Of a stretch of 11,884 nt of DNA, positions 6,800 through 11,884 are shown piece by piece. Source of the stretch: Pseudomonadota bacterium (GTDB lineage Bacteria > Pseudomonadota > Alphaproteobacteria > Ferrovibrionales > Ferrovibrionaceae). The position numbers were made by a program, and so were the translations under genes. The DNA is taken from the NCBI GenBank assembly GCA_023433835.1, contig JAEYTW010000427.1, forward strand, positions 1 to 11,884, given 5' to 3'. The notes under the pieces are model-generated. The model had not been told where the DNA came from. It ran no database searches and was given only the letters and a program-made list of their open reading frames with translations. Each line of letters begins with the position of its first letter. The first letter of the stretch is position 1.

Positions 6800-7638
6800 G
6801 CCCCGAAACCCTGCGCGCCTGGCAGGCCGAGCGCCATGTTGCCAACGATGTGGTGACGCCGGCCCTGGTCGATCGCTATCTCGTCACGCTCGGCCATCGG
6901 CCGCAGGGCGCGAAGCCCGGCGCGCTTGCCCCGCTGGGCCTGCACTGGTGCCTGGGGCCGGAGGCCGCGCCGCTGGAAGACCTCGGCCCCGACGGCCTGC
7001 CCGAACGCGGCGGCATCATCCCGCCGGTGCCGCTCACCGCCCGCATGTGGGCCGGCGGCGATCTCGACTTCGCCGCGCCGCTGCGCGTCGGCGATGCGGT
7101 CGAACGCGTGGCGTCATTGTCGTCGCTGACCGAGAAGGCCGGCCGGGCCGGACGCCTCGCCTTCCTCGGCATCGACTATGATTACCGCGTCAACGGCGAG
7201 GTGCGCCTGCACGAGGTGCAGCGCATCGTCTGCCGCGATCCCGCACCGCTGGCGGCCGATGGCGCCGCGCCGGAAGACCATGGGCCCTGGGCGTTCCGCC
7301 GGCGGGTCGAGACCTCGGCACCGATGCTGCTGCGCTTTTCCAGCCTGACCTTCAACCCCCATCGCATCCACTACGACCTGCCCTATGCGACCCGGGCCGA
7401 GGGGTATCCGGGCCTCTTGGTGCACGGCACGCTGACCGCGGCGCTGCTGCTCGATACCTGCGCGGCGGCGGTGGGGGCGGCGGCGATCGCCCGCGTCACC
7501 CTGCGCGCCCGCCGCCCGGCCTTCTGCGGCACGGTGCTGACCTTGGCCGGCCAGCGCGGGCCTGACGGCATCCGGCTGGTGGCGCTCGACGGTGACGGGT
7601 TGACCGTGATGGATGGCGCGGCGACCCTCAGGCCCTGA
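6787..7638 (+). CDS. FAS1-like / MaoC-type thioester hydratase (double hot-dog; HTD2 or mesaconyl/itaconyl-CoA hydratase-like)
   Basis: A 283-aa hydratase/dehydratase with an N-terminal FAS1-like hot-dog half (about 1-150) and a C-terminal catalytic half. The signature FSSLTFNPHRIHYD (184-197) followed by LLVHGTLTAALLLD (210-223) is the active-site helix and next strand of the family. Asn190 and His195 occupy the positions of the Asp-His pair of (R)-specific hydratases. Known relatives include mitochondrial HTD2, mesaconyl-C4-CoA hydratase and itaconyl-CoA hydratase, so it should add or remove water across an acyl thioester double bond. I chose the GTG start at 6787, preceded by GAGG at 6776-6779, because no ATG fits; it overlaps the ligase by 13 bp. 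It is the last gene of its operon and ends inside the convergent LysR gene (11-bp overlap). Confidence 0.82.
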   Translation: MDLVSPETLRAWQAERHVANDVVTPALVDRYLVTLGHRPQGAKPGALAPLGLHWCLGPEAAPLEDLGPDGLPERGGIIPPVPLTARMWAGGDLDFAAPLRVGDAVERVASLSSLTEKAGRAGRLAFLGIDYDYRVNGEVRLHEVQRIVCRDPAPLAADGAAPEDHGPWAFRRRVETSAPMLLRFSSLTFNPHRIHYDLPYATRAEGYPGLLVHGTLTAALLLDTCAAAVGAAAIARVTLRARRPAFCGTVLTLAGQRGPDGIRLVALDGDGLTVMDGAATLRP

Positions 7639-8509
7639 TCAACTCGATCAGGGCTTTCAGGCCGCCCGGCATCTGCTTGCGGCTGGGGTAGTACAGGAAC
7701 AGGTCGTCGGGCGTGCACCACTCGGCCAGGCATTGCATCAGCCGCCCGTCGTCGAGGCGCGGCCTGGCGCGGCGTTCCCAGACATAGGCGAGTCCTACTC
7801 CCGCCGTCGCCGCCTCGATCATCAGGTCCTGGTCGTCGAGGACCAGCGGGCCCTGCACGTCGACGTCGAGCAGCTGGCCGTCGCGCTCGAACGTCCAGGG
7901 ATAGCTCTCGCCCGACGGGAAGCGGCAGCGTATGCCGACATGGTCCTTAAGGTCGTGCGGGCCGCGCGGCTTGCGCCGCCCCTTGAAATAGGCGGGCGAG
8001 CCGACCACGGCGAAGCGCAGGGCCGGCCTGATGCGCACCGCGATCATGTCCTGCGACAGCCGCTCGCCCAGCCGGATGCCGGCATCGAAACCCTCGGCGA
8101 CGATGTCGACCAGCCGGTCGGTGGCGACGACCTCGAGCTGCAGCCCGGGATTGTCCCGCAGCAGCGGGGCCATCACCGGCCCCATCGCGAACGGGGCGAT
8201 CGAGGCCGGCACGGTGACGCGGATGGTGCCGAACGGCGTGTCGCGATAATCGTTCAGCGCCTCCAGCGCATCGCCGATGCCGCCGAAGGCCGGCTGCAGC
8301 CGGGTGAAGAACATTTGGCCGGCCTCGGTCAGCGAGACGCTGCGCGTCGTGCGGTTCAGCAGGCGCACGCCGACCCGCGCCTCCAGGCTGCGCACCGCGT
8401 GGCTGACGCCTGACGGCGTGATGCCGCGCTCGACCGCCGCGCGGCGAAAGCTGCGATGCCGGGCCACCGCCAGGAAGGCGGCCAGTTCGGACAGTTCGGT
8501 CGCGTGCAT
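7628..8509 (-). CDS. LysR-family transcriptional regulator
   Basis: A 293-aa LysR regulator of normal length. The winged helix-turn-helix is at about 5-64, with FLAVARHRSFRRAAVERGITPSGVSHAVRSLEARVGVRLLNRTTRSVSLTEAG. The effector-binding domain runs from about 91 to the end (GTIRVTVPASIAPFAMGPV), in the style of the CrgA-like subgroup. LysR proteins usually activate a nearby operon when they bind a small metabolite. Here it is the last gene of the minus-strand operon, 9 bp after the nitroreductase stop, rather than divergent from it. Its effector is unknown. LysR regulators (RipR) are known to control itaconate genes elsewhere, which fits the operon, but I could not compare sequences. The ribosome binding site is weak. 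Its end carries the convergent hairpin. Confidence 0.88.
   Translation of the reverse strand: MHATELSELAAFLAVARHRSFRRAAVERGITPSGVSHAVRSLEARVGVRLLNRTTRSVSLTEAGQMFFTRLQPAFGGIGDALEALNDYRDTPFGTIRVTVPASIAPFAMGPVMAPLLRDNPGLQLEVVATDRLVDIVAEGFDAGIRLGERLSQDMIAVRIRPALRFAVVGSPAYFKGRRKPRGPHDLKDHVGIRCRFPSGESYPWTFERDGQLLDVDVQGPLVLDDQDLMIEAATAGVGLAYVWERRARPRLDDGRLMQCLAEWCTPDDLFLYYPSRKQMPGGLKALIELIRA
7632..7654. terminator. Hairpin terminator embedded in the ends of two convergent genes
   Basis: GCCCTGATC (7632-7640) and GATCAGGGC (7646-7654) are perfect 9-bp inverted copies with a 5-bp loop. On the plus strand TTT follows directly, giving a short U-run after the hydratase stop codon (7636-7638), which lies inside the left arm. 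On the minus strand the same bases encode the last residues of the LysR protein (AL-IELIRA), so the stem is partly coding. It may end transcription in both directions. Confidence 0.65.
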
Positions 8510-8518
8510 CGTGCCGTT

Positions 8519-9247
8519 CTACGGCCAGCGCACGAAGTCGTCGAGGGGCGCGCGGTCGGTGACCAGGCCGTTCTCCGGCTTCGACCAGTCGGCGAAGCCG
8601 AGTGCCAGCCCGCAGATCACGACCTCGCCCTCGGGAATGCCGAGCTCGCGGCGCAGCACGCGGTGGAACGGCGCATAGGCCGCCTGGGCACAGCTGTGCA
8701 GGCCGAAATGGCGCGCCATCACGGCCAGGTTCTGCACGAACATGCCGACGTCGATCCAGCTGCCGCGCTCCAGCCGCCGGTCCATCGAGACGATCAGGCC
8801 GACGGGGGCGTCGAAGAAGCGGTAGTTGCGGGCATGCTGGGCCCGCATTGCCTCATGGTCGCCCTTGGCGATGCCGAGGCGGCCGTAGAGGCCCCAGCCG
8901 CAGGCGCGGCGCCGGGCAAGGTAGGGTTCGGGGAATTCGGCGGGGTAATAGCGGTATTCCTGGTCGCGCGGCACGCCGTCGGCCAGATAGGCCGCCGTCG
9001 CCGCCTGGTTGACCCGGGCGAGCGTCTCGCCGGTCGCCACCGTCACCTGCCAGGGCTGCATGTTGGTGCCGGACGGCGCGCGGGCCGCGCCGGCAATGAT
9101 CCGTTCGATCACCGGGCGCGGCACCGGTTCGGGCAGGAAGGCGCGGATCGACCGGCGGCTGGTCACCGCATCCTCGGCATCGACGGCCATCGTGGCCCCG
9201 CAGCGCGCCACCGTCGCGCGCCAGGCGGCCATATCGAGCGCCGTCAC
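8519..9247 (-). CDS. Nitroreductase-family FMN oxidoreductase
   Basis: A 242-aa (from GTG 9247) NAD(P)H-dependent FMN enzyme. The phosphate-binding start SRRSIRAFLPEPVPR (30-44) and APSGTNMQPWQV (57-68) are diagnostic. Towards the end, QNLAVMARHFGLHSCAQ and EGEVVICGLALGFAD are the usual helix and strand that complete the flavin site. Physiological substrates in this family vary widely (nitroaromatics, quinones, flavins, enoates, dehalogenation) and cannot be deduced. Start choice is uncertain. GTG 9247 overlaps the lyase stop in a GTGA arrangement, which suggests coupling. ATG 9232 and ATG 9190 are alternatives, and ATG 9190 (223 aa, MAVDAEDAV...) fits the usual family N-terminus. It sits between the lyase and LysR genes, where a nitroreductase is not part of the known itaconate pathway. 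Confidence 0.85.
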   Translation of the reverse strand: MTALDMAAWRATVARCGATMAVDAEDAVTSRRSIRAFLPEPVPRPVIERIIAGAARAPSGTNMQPWQVTVATGETLARVNQAATAAYLADGVPRDQEYRYYPAEFPEPYLARRRACGWGLYGRLGIAKGDHEAMRAQHARNYRFFDAPVGLIVSMDRRLERGSWIDVGMFVQNLAVMARHFGLHSCAQAAYAPFHRVLRRELGIPEGEVVICGLALGFADWSKPENGLVTDRAPLDDFVRWP

Positions 9248-10098
9248 AGCCGGGCCAGGATCTTTTCGGCCGCCCTCAAGTGCGGCTTGTCGATCATCCG
9301 GCCGTCGAGGCGCACGACACCGACCGCCGGATCGGCGGCGAAGGCCCCGACGATGCGCCGGGCCCAGGCGATCTCGGCCTCGGACGGGCTGAACGCCTGG
9401 TTGACCGCCGCGATGTGGCGCGGGTGGATCAGCATCTTGGCGCCGAAGCCGTCGCGCCGCGCCGCTTCCGCCTCGACGCGGCAGCTCTCGTCGCCATCGA
9501 TGTCGGTGTTGACGGTGTCGACCGCGACGACGCCGGCGGCCGAGGCCGCGATCAGGCAGAGATTGCGGGCCAGCCGATAGGGATCGGTCCAGCGCCCGTC
9601 GGCCTGGTTGGCCGAGGCGCCGAGCGAGGCGGCGAGATCTTCCGCGCCCCAGGCCATGCCCCACAGCCGCGGCCCGACCGTGCGGTAGTCGCCGAGCGCC
9701 AGCAGCGAGTCGGCGGTTTCGGTCACGATCGCCATGATCTTCGTCGTGCCGGTCGCGATGCCGTGCACGGTTTCGAAGGCGTCGAGGTAGTGGCCGAGCT
9801 GGCGGACATGGTCGACCGTGCGGCATTTCGGCAAGGCGATGCCGTCGGGCCTGGCCGGCATCACCGCGGCGAGATCGGCGAGGCTCAGGCCCGTCTCGAG
9901 ATCGTTGATGCGCACGAACAGCTTGGGGCGCTGCGCCGGCGCCCGGGCCAGCGTCGCCTTCAGCGTCTCGCGCGCCGCGGCCTTGGCATCGGCCGCCACC
10001 GAATCCTCGAGGTCGAGGATCAGCGCGTCGGCCGCGCCGGTCACTGCCTTCTCGAACTTGCGCGGGGAATCGCCCGGCACGAACAGCAGCGAGCGCAT
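9244..10098 (-). CDS. HpcH/HpaI (CitE-like) CoA lyase, candidate citramalyl-CoA or beta-methylmalyl-CoA lyase
   Basis: A 284-aa TIM-barrel lyase of the CitE-like family that splits a 3-hydroxyacyl-CoA such as malyl-, methylmalyl- or citramalyl-CoA. The start MRSLLFVPGDSPRKFEKA, ALILDLEDSVA (25-35), FVRIND (61-66, with CoA/substrate-binding Arg63), IVTETADSL (124-132) and WGAEDLAASLGA (150-161) are all family signatures. Glu127 and Asp154 are the likely metal ligands. The stand-alone form, without citrate lyase CitD or CitF subunits nearby, argues against citrate lyase. The start ATG shares one base with the hydratase stop (TGATG), which is tight coupling. With the CoA-transferase and hydratase genes upstream, cleavage of (S)-citramalyl-CoA to acetyl-CoA and pyruvate is the best guess. 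The usual PKxE block reads PKCR here (90-93). Confidence 0.87.
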   Translation of the reverse strand: MRSLLFVPGDSPRKFEKAVTGAADALILDLEDSVAADAKAAARETLKATLARAPAQRPKLFVRINDLETGLSLADLAAVMPARPDGIALPKCRTVDHVRQLGHYLDAFETVHGIATGTTKIMAIVTETADSLLALGDYRTVGPRLWGMAWGAEDLAASLGASANQADGRWTDPYRLARNLCLIAASAAGVVAVDTVNTDIDGDESCRVEAEAARRDGFGAKMLIHPRHIAAVNQAFSPSEAEIAWARRIVGAFAADPAVGVVRLDGRMIDKPHLRAAEKILARL

Positions 10099-10547
10099 CA
10101 CGGCCGCCGCCGCATCAGCGCGGTGCGCCGGCAGATCGCCACGGTCTCGTCGCGCTGGTTCAGCGACGTATGCTCGAATTCGACCAGCCCGGCATCGGGG
10201 CGCGACTTCGAGTCGCGCACGGCCACCACCTTGCTGCGGCTGCGCAGCGTATCGCCGCAGAAGACGGGCTTGGGGAAGCGCACCTCGCTCATGCCCAGAT
10301 TGGCGACGGTGGTGCCCAGCGTGGTGTCGTTGACCGTCATGCCGATCATCAGCCCCAGGGTGAACAGGCTGTTGAACAAGGGTTTGCCCCATTCGGTCGT
10401 GGCGGCGAAATGCGCATCGAGATGCAGGGGCTGGGGGTTCATCGTCATCGTCGAGAACAGCACGTTGTCGGTTTCGGTCACCGTGCGGGTCCAGGGATGG
10501 TCGAATACCTGGTCGACCTTGAAATCCTCGAAATACAAGCCGGGCAT
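10098..10547 (-). CDS. Small MaoC-type (hot-dog) acyl-CoA hydratase, candidate itaconyl-CoA hydratase
   Basis: A 149-aa single hot-dog hydratase, expected to dimerise. The active-site helix is TMNPQPLHLDAHFA (35-48) and the C-terminal strand region is LGMSEVRFPKPVFCGDTLRSRSKVV (84-108), a common pairing in MaoC-like hydratases of C5 dicarboxyl-CoAs. Against the (R)-hydratase motif DFNPLH, His42 is conserved while Asn37 takes the place of the catalytic Asp. The ATG at 10547 has GGAG upstream (complement of 10553-10556). It lies 11 bp after the racemase gene and overlaps the lyase start by one base. Its position before a CitE-like lyase and after a CoA-transferase matches Yersinia ripB (itaconyl-CoA hydratase). 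Mesaconyl-CoA hydratase is the main alternative. Confidence 0.85.
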   Translation of the reverse strand: MPGLYFEDFKVDQVFDHPWTRTVTETDNVLFSTMTMNPQPLHLDAHFAATTEWGKPLFNSLFTLGLMIGMTVNDTTLGTTVANLGMSEVRFPKPVFCGDTLRSRSKVVAVRDSKSRPDAGLVEFEHTSLNQRDETVAICRRTALMRRRP

Positions 10548-10558
10548 CGTCTTCTCCT

Positions 10559-11692
10559 TCAGGCAATCCGGATGGCGCCGGCCTGGGCCAGCGCCTCGAT
10601 GCGGGCATCGTCGATGCCCCAATGGCCGAGCGCCGCGCGCGTCTCGCTCCGCGGCGCCGTCGGCGCGGCAGCGGGCGTGCGGCTGAAGCGCGGGGCAGGG
10701 GCGGGCTGGATCACCCCGTCGACCTCGACGAAGCTGCCGCGCGCCTTCAGATGCGGATGGTCCGGTGCCTCGGCCATCGACAGCACCGGGGCGACGCAGG
10801 CGTCGGTTTCGGTCAGCAGCGCGGCCCACGCGTCGCGCGGCCGGGTGCGGAAATGGGCGGCCAGTGCGGCCTTGGTCGCCGGCCAGGAGGCCGGATCGTC
10901 GCAGGGCAGCGGGTCGAGGCCGAGGCGGCGGAACAGTTCGGCCCGGAATTTCTTCTCGATCGGCGCCACCGCGAGATGGCGGCCGTCGGCGCATTCGTAG
11001 ACGTCGTAATGCGGCGCGCCGGAATCGAGCAGGTTGGTGCCGCGCCGCAGGCCGTGCATGCCAGCGGCATGGAGCCCGAACAAGGGGGTCATCAGCGAAG
11101 CGACTCCATCAACGATCGCGGCATCGACGACCTGGCCGCGGTCGCTGCGCTGCGCCTCCCACAAGGCGCAGACCATGCCGAAGGCGAGATAGAGCGCGCC
11201 GCCGCCGTAGTCGCCCAGCAGGTTGACCGGCGGCGTCGGCGGCTGGCCGGCCCGGCCGATGGCATCGAGCGCGCCGGTCAGCGCGATATAGGTCAGGTCG
11301 TGTCCGGCATGGGGGCTGAGCGGCCCGTCCTGGCCCCAGCCGGTCATCCGGCCATAGACCAGGCGCGGGTTGCGCCCGAGGCAGTCGTCGGGGCCCAGCC
11401 CCCGCCGCTCCATCGTGCCGGGGCGAAACCCCTCGATGCAGCCATCGGCCCGGGCGACGAGGTCGAGGGCCAGGGCGCGGGCCTCGGGGTGCTTCAGATC
11501 GATCATGGCCGACGGCCGGCTGCGATTGGCCAGCGCGAAGCGGGCGGGGCGTTCGAGGCCGGTGTCGGACGGCTCGGGCCGGTCCAGCCGCAGCACGGTG
11601 GCGCCGAGATCGGCCATCAGCATCGCCGCCATCGGGCCGGGGCCGATGCCGGCGAATTCGACGATGCGCAAACCCGTCAACGGCCCGCTCAT
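10559..11692 (-). CDS. Alpha-methylacyl-CoA racemase-type member of CoA-transferase family III (CaiB/BaiF)
   Basis: A 377-aa protein of the interlocked family III fold. Two activities occur in this family, CoA transfer and 2-methylacyl-CoA racemisation, and the residues here point to racemase. Compared from memory with Mycobacterium tuberculosis MCR (His126, Asp156, Glu241), this protein has His131 in AGHDLTYI, Asp161 in VNLLGDYGGG and Glu246 in APIEKKF, each shifted by exactly five. The start MSGPLTGLRIVEFAGIGPGP and the block GQVVDAAIVDGVASL (186-200) also resemble racemases. The reaction would be exchange of (R)- and (S)-2-methylacyl-CoA. Its start overlaps the upstream CoA-transferase stop in an ATGA arrangement. 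In a C5-dicarboxylate operon it might adjust the stereochemistry of a methyl-branched intermediate, which is inference. Confidence 0.88.
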   Translation of the reverse strand: MSGPLTGLRIVEFAGIGPGPMAAMLMADLGATVLRLDRPEPSDTGLERPARFALANRSRPSAMIDLKHPEARALALDLVARADGCIEGFRPGTMERRGLGPDDCLGRNPRLVYGRMTGWGQDGPLSPHAGHDLTYIALTGALDAIGRAGQPPTPPVNLLGDYGGGALYLAFGMVCALWEAQRSDRGQVVDAAIVDGVASLMTPLFGLHAAGMHGLRRGTNLLDSGAPHYDVYECADGRHLAVAPIEKKFRAELFRRLGLDPLPCDDPASWPATKAALAAHFRTRPRDAWAALLTETDACVAPVLSMAEAPDHPHLKARGSFVEVDGVIQPAPAPRFSRTPAAAPTAPRSETRAALGHWGIDDARIEALAQAGAIRIA

Positions 11693-11884
11693 CGCGCCAA
11701 CCCGTGGGCCGCGCGCTCCAGGTCTTCGCGGAATGCCGGGGCGGAGATGGCGATCATCCGTTTGACTCTTTCCTTCAAGGTCAGGCCGCGCAGTTCGGCC
11801 ACGCCCCATTCGGTGACGACGGCATCGACGTCGCAGCGCGGCGTGGTGACGACCGCATCGGCCAGTTTCGGCACGATGCGGCTG
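11689..11884 (-). CDS. Acetyl-CoA hydrolase / 4-hydroxybutyrate CoA-transferase family protein (3' end only)
   Basis: The last ~65 codons of a gene running off the right edge. The peptide SRIVPKLADAVVTTPRCDVD, followed by AVVTEWGVAELRGLTLKERVKRMIAIS and AFREDLERA, is the characteristic C-terminus of the acetyl-CoA hydrolase/transferase family. The GTG at 11874 is inside the gene and is not a start. Relatives move CoA from acetyl- or succinyl-CoA to acids such as 4-hydroxybutyrate, and RipA of Yersinia acts on itaconate. The catalytic Glu region lies outside the window, so activity cannot be judged. It is the most upstream visible gene of the minus-strand operon and overlaps the racemase start by 4 bp; the promoter is beyond the window. 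Confidence 0.88.
   Translation of the reverse strand, partial: SRIVPKLADAVVTTPRCDVDAVVTEWGVAELRGLTLKERVKRMIAISAPAFREDLERAAHGLAR

Noticed and set aside
5098..7638. An 846-codon open frame ending with the FAS1-like hydratase
   Set aside because: The part before 6787 is an out-of-frame reading of the crotonase and ligase. Recognisable hydratase sequence begins only at the GTG at 6787.
8456..9580. A 374-codon plus-strand open frame opposite the nitroreductase and lyase
   Set aside because: It is a shadow of GC-rich coding sequence and spans the boundaries of two convincing genes.
9244..10098. Citrate lyase beta subunit (CitE) proper
   Set aside because: No citrate lyase alpha (CitF), acyl carrier (CitD) or accessory genes are nearby. 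The neighbours are CoA-transferase, hydratase and racemase.
9280..10686. A 468-codon plus-strand open frame opposite the lyase and hydratase
   Set aside because: It crosses two real minus-strand genes and shows no domain, signal or ribosome binding site.
10559..11692. Formyl-CoA-type family III CoA-transferase
   Set aside because: The racemase residues His131, Asp161 and Glu246 align at constant offset with a known racemase, so racemase is the better call.
1..11884. Search by eye for tRNA genes, CRISPR repeats, insertion-sequence ends and att sites
   Set aside because: Nothing with the required repeat or fold structure was seen. The DNA is almost fully covered by recognisable protein genes.

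Overview
The window is dense, high-GC, strongly GC3-biased DNA of the kind found in Alphaproteobacteria (my inference from base composition and gene content; no rRNA or marker gene confirms it). Almost all of it is coding. It looks like a catabolic region for carboxylic acids handled as CoA thioesters. I see no mobile element, tRNA, CRISPR array or phage gene.

Left part (1-2775, plus strand): the 3' end of a LivH-type permease, a complete LivM-type permease and a periplasmic LivK-type binding protein form the end of a branched-chain amino acid / hydrophobic carboxylate ABC transporter operon. The ATPases are not here and probably lie upstream. A strong GC hairpin follows the binding-protein gene.

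Middle part (2782-7638): a TetR regulator (plus) converges with a nitronate monooxygenase-like flavoprotein gene (minus). That gene is divergent from a plus-strand operon of crotonase (enoyl-CoA hydratase), AMP-forming acyl-CoA ligase and FAS1-like/MaoC-type thioester hydratase. The 128-bp divergent promoter region is the only AT-rich stretch. It contains a good sigma70-type promoter, two inverted repeats, and two mirror-image leaders that share the same blocks (TATAG, AATTCATTA, GGAGGAAACG). This is the strongest regulatory signal in the window. The nearby TetR protein is the obvious candidate for the factor that binds it.

Right part (7628-11884, minus strand): a tightly overlapping operon read from right to left: the end of an acetyl-CoA hydrolase/4-hydroxybutyrate CoA-transferase family gene, an alpha-methylacyl-CoA racemase with its catalytic triad intact, a small MaoC-type hydratase, a CitE/HpcH-type CoA lyase, a nitroreductase and a LysR regulator. 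CoA-transferase, hydratase and CitE-like lyase together are the three steps of itaconate breakdown (itaconate to itaconyl-CoA to citramalyl-CoA to acetyl-CoA plus pyruvate; ripABC of Yersinia). My leading hypothesis is a C5-dicarboxylate pathway of that type, with a racemase and nitroreductase as unusual additions. The two catabolic operons converge at 7628-7638, where a perfect hairpin is built into the end of both genes.

Every gap between genes is shorter than 130 bp, so there is no unexplained stretch over 300 bases.
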